From the NCBI GenBank assembly GCA_023432845.1, contig JAEZEY010000322.1, positions 1 through 16,866 on the forward strand: 16,866 bases of DNA, written 5' to 3'. Positions 6,742 through 14,191 of this stretch are shown here, in pieces. Both the position numbers and the translations under genes were made by a program. Each line of letters opens with the position of its first letter. Position 1 is the first letter of the stretch. Under the pieces are notes generated by a model, which worked only from the letters and a program-made list of their open reading frames with translations, was not told the DNA's origin and made no database searches. The DNA comes from Pseudomonadota bacterium (GTDB lineage: Bacteria > Pseudomonadota > Alphaproteobacteria > Rhizobiales > Xanthobacteraceae).

Positions 6742-8667
6742 CTAGACCGTCACCTGGGTGCCAACCTCGACCACGCGGCCAGTCGGAATCTGGAAGAAGT
6801 CGGTGGCGTCGCTGGCCGAGCGGGCGAGATAGATGAACAGGTGGGTCTGCCAGGCCGGCATGCCGGATTGCGACGACGGTTTCAGAGCGCGGCGCGACAG
6901 GAAGAATGACGTGGACATGATGTCGAAGGTCCAGCCGAGCTTGCGCGCAATCGCAAGCGCCTTGGGCACGTTCGGCTGCTCCATGTAGCCATACTTCAGC
7001 GAGACGCGGGAGAACCGCTCCGACAACGGTGTAATGCGCACTCGCTCGTCTTCGGTCACGCGAGGCGTATCCGCCGTGACAACGGTAAGGATGACGTTGT
7101 GCTCATGCAGAACCTTGTTGTGCTTGAGGTTATGCAGCAGCGCCGTCGGCGCAAAATCCGGGTCGCTGGTCAGGAAAACGGCGGTGCCGGGCACGATGTG
7201 CGGCGGCTTCTTTTCAAGGTTGCGCACCAACGTATCGACCGGCACTTCGGCGCGGCGCGTCTTACCGACCAGAATAGCGCTGCCGCGCCGCCAGGACAGG
7301 ATGATCAGAACGATGACAATGCCGAACAGGACCGGCACCCAGGCGCCTTCCACGAGCTTCATGGTCGCTGCCGCAAAGAACAGGCTGTCGACCGCGATCA
7401 GCGGGGTCATCACGAGGCCGGTGGCCCAGAGCGGCCATTTCCAAAGCCGCCGGACCACGATGAAACCCAGAAGCCCAGCCATCAGACTGGCTGCCGACAC
7501 CGCAAGCACATAGGCATGGGCGAGCGCGCCCGAAGTGCGGAACATGAAGACGAGCAGCAACACGCCGACCATCAGCGTCGTGTTCACGCGCGGCATATAG
7601 ATCTGACCGTAATGCGCCGCCGAGGTATGGCGGATTTCGAAGCGCGGCAGCATGCCGAGCTGGATCGCCTGCTGCGTGATCGAATAGGCGCCGGTGATCA
7701 CCGCCTGGCTGGCGATCGCGGTTGCGAGGGTCGCGAGCGCGACCAGCGGCAATAGCAGCGAATCCGGCACCAGCCGGTAGAACGGATCGACAATGGTGGC
7801 GGGATTGGCAAGGACCAGCGCCCCCTGCCCGAAATAGTTGATCAGCAGCGCGGGCAGCACGAGAAATACCCAGGCGGCCTGGATCGGCTTGCGGCCAAAA
7901 TGACCGAGGTCGGCGTAGAGGGCTTCGCTGCCGGTCACCGCGAGAAACACGGCCGCCAGGGTCACCAGCGCGATCGTCCCATTGTCGACCATGAACATGA
8001 CCGCATAGAACGGATTCAGCGCATGGAAAACGAGCGGGTGATCCATGATGTGCACGCCACCCATAATGGCGAGCACGACGAACCATATCGCGGTGACGGG
8101 GCCGAACAAGGCGGAGACGCGGCCGGTCCCGTGCGACTGCACGGCGAACAGGCCGACGAGGATGACCACGGTTAGCGGCAGTACGTAGGGCTCGAAGGCC
8201 GGCGCCGCGACCTTGAGGCCCTCGACCGCCGACATTACGGACAGCGCCGGCGTGATGAAGCTCGACCCGTAGAACATCGCCGCGCCGATGACGCCGAGCA
8301 TGAAGATCGGCATTGTACGGTGGCCCAGCGCCCGGAACGCCAGCGCCGTCAGCGACAGCGTGCCGCCCTCGCCGTTATTGTCCGCCCGCAGCAGGATGAC
8401 GATGTATTTGATGGTAACGACGATGATCAGCGACCAGACGATCATCGAAAGAACGCCGAGGACCACCTCGTTGGTGACCGGGCCGCCATTTGCGCCGGCA
8501 TTGACCGCTTCCCGAAAGGCGTAAAGCGGACTGGTGCCGAAGTCGCCGTAGACGACGCCCAGGCTGCCAAGAGCGAGCGCATAGAAGCCTGGCGGCTTCG
8601 TCTCGCCCATGCCCGGAGCCTTCACATCGGCCGACGCTGCCGGTTCGTTCACGCCGTCTCTCTTCAC
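6742..8667 (-). CDS. kup: Kup-type low-affinity potassium uptake transporter
   Basis: The 641-residue Kup/HAK/KUP-family potassium-proton symporter lies in the inner membrane. About twelve transmembrane helices occupy residues 27-470, and the remaining roughly 170 residues form a cytoplasmic domain. The family signature GSLGVVYGDFGTSPLYAF is at residues 34-51. Asp42, and Glu149 in TPALSVMSAVEGL, correspond to acidic residues reported as important for transport in E. coli Kup. The start appears to be GTG at 8667 with no clear Shine-Dalgarno sequence. A later in-frame ATG at codon 20 (MGETKPPGFYALALGS) would remove only the poorly conserved leader. It is flanked by the rhodanese and stator genes on the same strand. 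Genomes of this group often carry more than one kup gene, so the paralogue number cannot be assigned. Confidence 0.95.
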   Translation of the reverse strand: MKRDGVNEPAASADVKAPGMGETKPPGFYALALGSLGVVYGDFGTSPLYAFREAVNAGANGGPVTNEVVLGVLSMIVWSLIIVVTIKYIVILLRADNNGEGGTLSLTALAFRALGHRTMPIFMLGVIGAAMFYGSSFITPALSVMSAVEGLKVAAPAFEPYVLPLTVVILVGLFAVQSHGTGRVSALFGPVTAIWFVVLAIMGGVHIMDHPLVFHALNPFYAVMFMVDNGTIALVTLAAVFLAVTGSEALYADLGHFGRKPIQAAWVFLVLPALLINYFGQGALVLANPATIVDPFYRLVPDSLLLPLVALATLATAIASQAVITGAYSITQQAIQLGMLPRFEIRHTSAAHYGQIYMPRVNTTLMVGVLLLVFMFRTSGALAHAYVLAVSAASLMAGLLGFIVVRRLWKWPLWATGLVMTPLIAVDSLFFAAATMKLVEGAWVPVLFGIVIVLIILSWRRGSAILVGKTRRAEVPVDTLVRNLEKKPPHIVPGTAVFLTSDPDFAPTALLHNLKHNKVLHEHNVILTVVTADTPRVTEDERVRITPLSERFSRVSLKYGYMEQPNVPKALAIARKLGWTFDIMSTSFFLSRRALKPSSQSGMPAWQTHLFIYLARSASDATDFFQIPTGRVVEVGTQVTV

Positions 8668-8789
8668 TGTTCGGGTCCGCGACGGGACCAGGAAGGCGGG
8701 CTTATATCATCGGCCTCAGCGAGAGAATACCGGCCTTTACGCTTGACTTGCTGAGGACACGCCCCCGAAAACACCAACTTGAACCGCCG

Positions 8790-9614
8790 TCAAGGCTTCA
8801 AGTCGGCCGGTATCGGCGGCTCCTCGCGGATCAGCGTGATGGTCACGCGGCGGTTCGGCGCCAGCGACGGGCTGTCGGGAAACAATGGATCGGTGTCGGC
8901 CCTGCCAGCTACCATGAAGATATGACCGGCCGGCACGCCTTCGGCGGCGAGAATTTGACGTACGGCATTCGCCCGGTCGGCAGACAGTTCCCACGGACCG
9001 TAGCCCGGCCGCGGCGGTATCGTCGATGTGGCGGTGTGACCGGTAATGGAAATGCGCAGTGGCATCGCTTTGAGCGCCGGTGCGATGCGCTGGATCAGAA
9101 GCCGCGTGCGCTCGTAAGGCTCCTTGGATCCGTCGGCGAACATCGAACGGCCGTCCTGGTCGGTGATTTCGATGTTGAGCCCCTGCCGCGTCTCCTCAAG
9201 CATCACATGCTTGGAGATCTCCGCGATCTCCGGCATGCTCTGAAGCGCCTGACGCAATGACGCCGCGGCCAGCGCGAATTTGCGATCTTCTTTCATGCTC
9301 GCGCCGTAGGTCCGGTTCATGCCGTTTTCATCGGGCGCCGGCGTCGGCGAGGCATCCTTGGGATCGATATTGGCGACGCTCTTGAGCTTCGGTCGCGTCG
9401 GCAGACCCATGATTTCGAGCACGCCGGTATAGCGCACCTTGTCCTGGACGCCGAAGGCATCGCGCATCGAGCCGGCGACGACCTGGAGCTTGGCCTGATC
9501 CTGCGTCGAGAACGCGACGAGCATCACGAAGAAGGCCATCAGCAGCGCCATGAGGTCCGCGAAGGTGACGAACCAGCCGTGCCCGCCACTGTGTCCGCCG
9601 CGTTTTCTGGCCAT
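8790..9614 (-). CDS. motB: MotB/PomB-type flagellar stator subunit with OmpA-like domain
   Basis: This 274-residue protein has a short cytoplasmic start and then one membrane helix. The stator plug motif GWFVTFADLMALLMAFFVMLVAFS places the ion-binding Asp at position 20. After a linker comes a periplasmic OmpA-like peptidoglycan-binding domain (about residues 145-262) containing ITGHT, ELSADRANAVRQIL, VAGRADTDP and NRRVTITL. With MotA it forms the ion channel that drives flagellar rotation, held in place on peptidoglycan. The membrane helix resembles sodium-type PomB more than E. coli MotB, although the position of the PomB Cys is Ala here. It lies 36 bases after motA and is preceded by a modest AAGAG. 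No other flagellar or chemotaxis genes are in the window. Confidence 0.92.
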   Translation of the reverse strand: MARKRGGHSGGHGWFVTFADLMALLMAFFVMLVAFSTQDQAKLQVVAGSMRDAFGVQDKVRYTGVLEIMGLPTRPKLKSVANIDPKDASPTPAPDENGMNRTYGASMKEDRKFALAAASLRQALQSMPEIAEISKHVMLEETRQGLNIEITDQDGRSMFADGSKEPYERTRLLIQRIAPALKAMPLRISITGHTATSTIPPRPGYGPWELSADRANAVRQILAAEGVPAGHIFMVAGRADTDPLFPDSPSLAPNRRVTITLIREEPPIPADLKP

Positions 9615-9650
9615 ACGCTTCTACTCTTGAAGAAAGCCCGCGCCCCGACC

Positions 9651-10436
9651 CTAAGCGGTCGCGGCGGCGCTCTCCGCCCCTTCTTCCACGTGTCGGTGCT
9701 TTTCCGGCAGGTAGGCGAGCAGCATTTCGCGCACCAGCGCGGGACTCTTGGCCTCGCGCATCATCAGGATGCCGTCGATGATCAGCGTGCGGTTGATTTC
9801 CTCATCGACCAGCTTGACGTGCAGTTTGTCCGCGATCGGAAGGCAGAACAGGTTGGCCACGATGGCGCCGTACAAGGTCGCGAGCAGCGCGATCGCCATG
9901 AACGGACCGAGCTTGGAAGGGTCCGTCATGTTGGCGAACATCTGCACCATGCCGATCAGCGTGCCGATCATGCCGAAGGCGGGCGCGCAGTCGCCGATGG
10001 CGCGATAGATTTTCTGACCCTCGTCGAGATGGGTGAGGAAGTTGTCGCGGTCGCGCTCCAGATTGTCGCGGATGAACCCGGCATCGTAGCCGTCGGCGAC
10101 GAACCGGATGCCCTTGGCGAGGAACACGTCGTCGGTTTCGGCCTTTTCCAGGCCGATCGGACCTTCCTTGCGCATGATCTCGGCAAGGCCGGCGATCTCA
10201 TCGACCAGCTCGCGCTGGGTGATGTTGCGCATGGTGAAGGCGAACTTCATGCCGAGCGGCAGGCCGTGCACAATCGCGACCAGCGGGAAGCGGATCAATG
10301 TCGCCGCGAGCGAGCCGCCGCCAATGATAATGACGGCGTGGATGTCGTAGAACATCCGGAAGTCGCCGCCCATGAGGATGAGTGTTGCGATGACGGCGGC
10401 GCCGGCAACCAGACCAAGACCCGTCGTGATATCCAT
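9651..10436 (-). CDS. motA: MotA/PomA-type flagellar stator subunit
   Basis: The 261-residue integral membrane protein belongs to the MotA/TolQ/ExbB family, with four predicted helices (two near the N-terminus, two at about residues 150-170 and 178-200). A charged cytoplasmic loop at about residues 68-145 contacts the rotor. The channel helices read APAFGMIGTLIGMVQMFANM and ALLATLYGAIVANLF, very close to PomA and unlike the longer E. coli MotA. Thr159 and Thr187 match the PomA threonines near the ion path. It forms a stator with the next gene, 36 bases downstream. The ATG at 10436 follows a GGGGTAAG stretch. About 70 bases upstream lies a CtrA-like TTAA-N7-TAAA site, which could tie expression to the cell cycle. 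Whether protons or sodium drive it cannot be settled from the sequence. Confidence 0.92.
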   Translation of the reverse strand: MDITTGLGLVAGAAVIATLILMGGDFRMFYDIHAVIIIGGGSLAATLIRFPLVAIVHGLPLGMKFAFTMRNITQRELVDEIAGLAEIMRKEGPIGLEKAETDDVFLAKGIRFVADGYDAGFIRDNLERDRDNFLTHLDEGQKIYRAIGDCAPAFGMIGTLIGMVQMFANMTDPSKLGPFMAIALLATLYGAIVANLFCLPIADKLHVKLVDEEINRTLIIDGILMMREAKSPALVREMLLAYLPEKHRHVEEGAESAAATA

Positions 10437-10508
10437 AACTTACCCCACACGCAACGCTTGGCACGGCGTCAAAGCCGGCATGATGGGGCGACCCTAGCCC
10501 GTGGCCGC

Positions 10509-10523
10509 TTAAGGGGGGGTAAA
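10509..10523. promoter_or_regulatory. Candidate CtrA-type binding site upstream of motA
   Basis: TTAA at 10509-10512, seven G residues, then TAAA at 10520-10523. This differs from the alphaproteobacterial CtrA consensus TTAA-N7-TTAA by one base. It lies 73-87 bases upstream of the motA start. CtrA controls motility genes in many Alphaproteobacteria, so the position makes sense, but a single short match can occur by chance. Confidence 0.3.
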
Positions 10524-10558
10524 GGCTAATGAAAATGAAAGGAAATCTTTACTGAAAT

Positions 10559-10606
10559 CCCCTGCTCCCGCATCCTGCGGGAGGAAAATGCGCTAGAAAT
10601 CAGGGG
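10559..10606. terminator. Nested inverted repeats between motA and the binding-protein gene
   Basis: The inner hairpin is CTCCCGCA (10565-10572), loop TCC, TGCGGGAG (10576-10583), a perfect 8-bp stem. An outer pair, CCCCTG (10559-10564) and CAGGGG (10601-10606), surrounds it. On the minus strand the hairpin is followed by GGGGATTTCAG, with only a short T stretch, so intrinsic termination would be weak. It separates the binding-protein gene from motA and may stop read-through between them. Confidence 0.4.
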
Positions 10607-10621
10607 CTTGCGGCCGGCACA

Positions 10622-10652
10622 CGGCAAGGTCCTGCCAGCCAGGACCCTGCCG
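10622..10652 (-). terminator. Long hairpin downstream of the binding-protein gene
   Basis: The arms 10622-10634 and 10640-10652 pair over 13 positions with a 5-base loop. On the minus-strand transcript the only irregularity is one G-U pair (CGGCAGGGTCCTG with CAGGACCTTGCCG). It starts 34 bases after the stop codon of the binding-protein gene. No T-run follows, so it may be a factor-assisted terminator or an mRNA 3-prime stabiliser rather than a standard intrinsic terminator. Confidence 0.5.
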
Positions 10653-10686
10653 GCTTCAGATCGTCAAGCTCTCTCGCAAACCACCA

Positions 10687-11892
10687 TCACTTGTTAACAA
10701 GTGCACATTTGCTCGCGCTGAGCGGCTGCGCGGTGTCTTCGGCAGCAATGGTGCGGAGGACCTTGTAGTAGTCCCACGGCGCCTTCGATTCAGCGGCCGT
10801 CTTGACCTCGACAAGGTACATGTCGTGCACCATGCGGCCATCCTGGCGCACGCGCCCTTTGGCGAAGAAATCGTCGACCGGCAATTCCCGCATTTTGTCG
10901 GAAACCGCCTTGCCATCAATCGTTCCCGCCGCCTTCACGGCCTTCAGATAGTGCAGAACCGAAGAATAGGTGCCGGCCTGCACCATTCCGGGCATGCGCC
11001 CGGTCCGGTCGAAGAATCGCTTCGACCACGCACGCGATGCATCGTCGCGATCCCAATAAAATGCCGTGGTAAAGACCAGCCCATTGGCGAGCTTGAGCCC
11101 CAGCGCGTGGACATCGCTGATGACGACCACCAGCCCGACGAGTTTCTGGCCGCCGGCGGCAAGACCAAACTCGCCGGCCTGTTTGACTGAATTCACGGTG
11201 TCGGCACCCGCATTGGCAAGACCGACCACTTGCGCCTTAGATGATTGCGCGGACAGCAGGAACGAAGAGAAATCCATTGTGCCGGTTGGATGCTTGGCCT
11301 GGCCGAGCACAGTACCGCCGCTTGCCTTGACCACGCGTTCAAGATCAGCGGCCATTTGGTGGCCGAAGGCATAGTCGGCGGCGAGAATGTACCAACTCTT
11401 GCCGCCTGTGGCGACCACCGCGCGGGCCGTCCCCACCGCTTGCGAATAAGTATCGAACGCCCAATGGAAGCCGGTCGGAGAACAGTCTTCGTTGGTCAGC
11501 CTCGTGGTCGCCGGCCCGACAGCCAACGTGACCTTCCCTTTTTCCTTGGCAATCTGCTGCACCGAAAGAGCGACAGCCGAATTCGTGAGGTCCGTCACCG
11601 CGCTGACGCCATCGACATCGAACCAGCGCCGCGCGACCGCGGACCCGACGTCCGCTTTATTCTGGTGATCGCCGCTGACAATCTCGATGGACTTGCCCAG
11701 AACCTTGCCGCCGAAATCCTCAACCGCCATGCGCGCGGCGTCGACGGAGGTCTTGCCGCCGAAGTCCCCGTACAGGCCGGCCTGATCGTTGAGGACTCCG
11801 ATTTTGACGACGTCATCGGCGCTTTGCGCATTCGCCGTATGGAAAACGAGAAATCCAAGACTGAGTAGCGCGGCCAATGATCCGTGTCGCAT
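10687..11892 (-). CDS. Periplasmic binding protein of a branched-chain amino acid (HAAT)-type ABC transporter
   Basis: The protein has 401 residues from the ATG at 11892. It starts with a Sec signal peptide whose cleavage is predicted after TANA (residues 19-22). The mature part shows a type I periplasmic binding fold (Peripla_BP_6 family): VVKIGVLNDQAGLYGDFGG, then AARMAVEDFGGKVLGKSIEIV, and later DYAFGHQMAADLERVVKASGGTVLG. Members bind amino acids, amides, urea or aromatic acids, and the ligand cannot be read from the sequence. I chose this start because GGGAG lies 6-7 bases upstream; an in-frame start at 11925 would add 11 residues before the signal peptide. No permease or ATPase gene is next to it, so it is an orphan here. 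Proximity to the LysR gene and mmsBA suggests a valine-related or organic-acid substrate, as inference only. Confidence 0.9.
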   Translation of the reverse strand: MRHGSLAALLSLGFLVFHTANAQSADDVVKIGVLNDQAGLYGDFGGKTSVDAARMAVEDFGGKVLGKSIEIVSGDHQNKADVGSAVARRWFDVDGVSAVTDLTNSAVALSVQQIAKEKGKVTLAVGPATTRLTNEDCSPTGFHWAFDTYSQAVGTARAVVATGGKSWYILAADYAFGHQMAADLERVVKASGGTVLGQAKHPTGTMDFSSFLLSAQSSKAQVVGLANAGADTVNSVKQAGEFGLAAGGQKLVGLVVVISDVHALGLKLANGLVFTTAFYWDRDDASRAWSKRFFDRTGRMPGMVQAGTYSSVLHYLKAVKAAGTIDGKAVSDKMRELPVDDFFAKGRVRQDGRMVHDMYLVEVKTAAESKAPWDYYKVLRTIAAEDTAQPLSASKCALVNK

Positions 11893-11931
11893 GGACGTCT
11901 CCCTGAAGATCGTGAAAGAACCCACGTTTTG

Positions 11932-11948
11932 AGGCTTTATTGAAGCCT
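11932..11948. repeat. Small inverted repeat in the leader of the binding-protein gene
   Basis: AGGCTT (11932-11937) and AAGCCT (11943-11948) are perfect inverted arms with a 5-base loop. The element sits 40-56 bases before the binding-protein ATG on the minus strand. It is not followed by a T-run in either direction. It could be a leader hairpin or a weak operator; a chance occurrence is also possible. Confidence 0.25.
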
Positions 11949-11983
11949 ATTGTTCCCTCGCCTCTTGCGGTAGCAGCGCTCCG

Positions 11984-11998
11984 GCACAGCGACTGTGC
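11984..11998. promoter_or_regulatory. Perfect dyad GCACAG-CGA-CTGTGC, candidate regulator site
   Basis: The 6-bp arms are perfect, around a 3-base centre, in the 146-base gap between the LysR gene end and the binding-protein gene start (about 92-106 bases before its ATG). On the minus strand it reads TGCACAGTCGCTGTGC. The same TGCACAG core occurs in the dyad before mmsB at 13116-13135, on the other side of the LysR gene, which suggests a shared regulator. Without a T-run it is a poor terminator. Confidence 0.35.
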
Positions 11999-12038
11999 AT
12001 AAATCGGCCGGCATACCGCCGTTACCGCGGCCCTGCCC

Positions 12039-12980
12039 TCATCGGCTCCGGCGACCTCGGGGAAGTGTCACGGTTTCCTCACCCAGGAAGACCGACCGCG
12101 CCGCACGAACCTCGCGCGCGATAAAGTCGCTCGTGGCACGGATCTGGGGCCGATTGCGCAAATCGGCATGAGCGATCAACCAGAATGTTCGCACCAGTTT
12201 GACGGTATCCTCGAGAACCGGAACAAGGCGTGAGTTTCCTCGGGCCATGAAGCGCGGCAGCACACAAATGCCGGCGCCGGCAAGCGTCGCATTGTGCTGC
12301 GCAACGAGATTTGAGCTACGTATGTGCGCCGCGAGCCCCGGCAGAATAAGCGGCAGATAGTCCAGCTCCGGCGTAAAGATGTACTCATCAACATAGCCGA
12401 TGAGTATGTTGTCACGGAGGTCGGCAACATTTCGAATCGCAGGCCTGCCGGTCAAATAGACCCGCGTCGCGTAGAGGCCGAGCTGATAGTCGGTCAACTT
12501 GCGCGCAAATACGCGCCCTTCTTTCGGCCGGCTCAGACCGATCGCGATATCGGCTTCGCGTTTGGACAGGCTGAAAATCCGCGGCATGGCGACAAGTTCG
12601 GGATCAAGCTGCGGAAACTGCCCCCGTAAATTGCCCAGGCGCGGCGCGAGAAAGAACGTACCAAAACCGTCGGGCGCACCGATGCGAACGCTGCCCGACA
12701 CGAGCGGCTTCGAGCCTCGGACATCCGCCGGCGCCGCGAGCGTCGTATTTTCGATCGCCTCGGCGGTGACGAGGAGGCGCTGACCGAATTCCGTCAGCGT
12801 GTAGCCTTGGGGGGTGCGATCAAAGAGCGGCGCGGCGAGCGACGTCTCAAGCGCCAATATGCGACGGCTGACCGTCGTGTGGTACTGATGCAGTTGAATG
12901 GCTGCAGAGGTTAGTCGACCTGTTCGCGCGACAGCAAGAAAATAGCGCAGATCGTCCCACTTGAAATTGCCGCCCCGCAT
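12039..12980 (-). CDS. LysR-type transcriptional regulator
   Basis: The product is 313 residues from the ATG at 12980; a GTG at 12989 would add three. The N-terminal winged helix-turn-helix begins KWDDLRYFLAVARTGRLTSAA and continues with HTTVSRRILALETSLAAPLF and FDRTPQGYTLTEFG, the usual LysR pattern. A substrate-binding domain follows (about residues 88-300) and senses a small-molecule co-inducer. It is transcribed away from mmsBA, with about 180 bases between starts, the classic layout in which a LysR protein controls its divergent neighbour. It also lies directly upstream of the binding-protein gene on the same strand. Likely targets are therefore mmsBA and possibly the binding-protein gene. 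The ligand, perhaps an intermediate of valine breakdown, is inferred from context only. Confidence 0.93.
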   Translation of the reverse strand: MRGGNFKWDDLRYFLAVARTGRLTSAAIQLHQYHTTVSRRILALETSLAAPLFDRTPQGYTLTEFGQRLLVTAEAIENTTLAAPADVRGSKPLVSGSVRIGAPDGFGTFFLAPRLGNLRGQFPQLDPELVAMPRIFSLSKREADIAIGLSRPKEGRVFARKLTDYQLGLYATRVYLTGRPAIRNVADLRDNILIGYVDEYIFTPELDYLPLILPGLAAHIRSSNLVAQHNATLAGAGICVLPRFMARGNSRLVPVLEDTVKLVRTFWLIAHADLRNRPQIRATSDFIAREVRAARSVFLGEETVTLPRGRRSR

Positions 12981-13115
12981 GTCGGTCACCGGTCCAATCA
13001 GTCAAACAAATAACGGCACAATTCAGTGGACAAAAGCATCTCCATCGGCGGCATGCGACGGTTTCAACACCTGCGATGTGCAGAAATAAGAATACCAGTC
13101 ACGATCAAGGAATGC

Positions 13116-13135
13116 CAATTCTTGCACAGAAATTG
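13116..13135. promoter_or_regulatory. Candidate LysR (T-N11-A) operator before mmsB
   Basis: CAATTCTTGCACAGAAATTG contains TTC-N7-GAA (13119-13131), which is a T-N11-A LysR box with dyad symmetry, flanked by CAATT and AATTG. A second CAGAAAT copy lies at 13081-13087, 46 bases upstream of the CAGAAAT in this site (13127-13133), as TGTGCAGAAAT. Paired sites of this kind between a LysR gene and its divergent target are typical. The main box ends 28 bases before the mmsB ATG, close for an activator site, so it may also act in repression. Confidence 0.4.
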
Positions 13136-13163
13136 ACTGTTTGAGGAATGGAGAGGGCGAGGA

Positions 13164-14075
13164 ATGGCGACGATCGGCTTTATCGGCCTGGGCAATATGG
13201 GCGCCCCGATGGCGGCCAATCTCTTGAAAGCGGCCCACGACGTGATCGGTTTTGACGTGAGCGCACCCGCTTTGGCCGCGTTGGCCAGCAAGGGAGGCCG
13301 GTGCGCCGACAACATCGCGCAAGCGGCGCGCGACGCCGACGTGATCATCACCATGCTGCCGGCCGGGCCGCAGGTTCGGGCAGCTTATCTCGATCCCGCG
13401 GGAATCATTGCGACGTCGAAACCCGGAGCTCTGTTGATCGACTGTTCGACGATCGACATCGAGACCACGCATGTCATCGCGGATGCCGCCGCCAAAGCCG
13501 GCATCATGTTCGCCGACGCCCCGGTCTCCGGCGGTACCGGCGGCGCGCTTGCCGGCACGCTGACATTCATGGTCGGCGCTGCCCCGGCAACATTCGAGCG
13601 GGCCGAACCGTTTCTCTCGGCAATGGGCAGTTCAATCATCCATTGCGGGGACGCGGGCACCGGCCAGGCGGCCAAGATATGCAATAACATGGTGCTCGGA
13701 ATCACCATGACCGGCATCAGCGAAGCGTTCGTTCTGGCTGAAAAGCTCGGCATCACGGCGCAAAAGGTTTTCGAAGTATGCTCGCGATCGTCCGGCCAAT
13801 GCTGGTCGCTGACAAGCTACTGCCCGGTGCCGGGTCCGGTGCCGACATCACCTGCCAATCGCGATTATGAGCCGGGGTTTACCGTCAACATGATGCTCAA
13901 GGATATGAATCTGGCCCAGCAAGCGGCGCTGGCCGCCGGGGTTGCAACGCCGCTCGGCGCCGAGGCAGCTTCGCTGTATCAGGAGTTGTCCGATACCGGG
14001 ATGGGCGCCAAGGACTTCTCCGTTATCGTCAGGTTCCTGCGGGGTTTCCAGGAGGCACGACGGGCGCCAAAGTGA
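13164..14075 (+). CDS. mmsB: 3-hydroxyisobutyrate dehydrogenase
   Basis: This 303-residue NAD-dependent enzyme of valine degradation oxidises 3-hydroxyisobutyrate to methylmalonate semialdehyde in the cytoplasm. The N-terminal Rossmann motif is IGFIGLGNMGAPMAANL (residues 4-20), with Asp31 at the end of beta-2 favouring NAD. The substrate-binding signature is DAPVSGGTGGALAGTLTFMVG (about 118-138), and the catalytic Lys171 lies in GQAAKICNNM. The segment SSGQCWSLTSYCPVPG is typical of true 3-hydroxyisobutyrate dehydrogenases rather than other beta-hydroxyacid dehydrogenases. A purine-rich GGAGAGGGCGAGGA precedes the ATG. It is divergent from the LysR gene and followed by mmsA, its pathway partner, 116 bases after its stop. 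Length and motifs are normal for the family. Confidence 0.94.
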   Translation: MATIGFIGLGNMGAPMAANLLKAAHDVIGFDVSAPALAALASKGGRCADNIAQAARDADVIITMLPAGPQVRAAYLDPAGIIATSKPGALLIDCSTIDIETTHVIADAAAKAGIMFADAPVSGGTGGALAGTLTFMVGAAPATFERAEPFLSAMGSSIIHCGDAGTGQAAKICNNMVLGITMTGISEAFVLAEKLGITAQKVFEVCSRSSGQCWSLTSYCPVPGPVPTSPANRDYEPGFTVNMMLKDMNLAQQAALAAGVATPLGAEAASLYQELSDTGMGAKDFSVIVRFLRGFQEARRAPK

Positions 14076-14191
14076 AGTTGGCGGACGCTTTGCGGGAGAC
14101 AGTCCCTGCGCTACGTGAGCAAGATCAGAGAGCCATCCAAACCGACCTCCAAGGGTCCGGTACGGGCAAGAAAACAAATGGGAGCACTGCC

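Noticed and set aside
9579..10529. Plus-strand open frame (316 residues) opposite motA
   Set aside because: The composition (Asp/His/Arg/Ala-rich) is a shadow of the motA codons, and motA is clearly recognised on the other strand.
14072..14191. N-terminal extension of mmsA by 40 residues, overlapping the mmsB stop
   Set aside because: The extension has no family similarity, and the ATG at 14192 has a ribosome binding site and gives the normal enzyme length.
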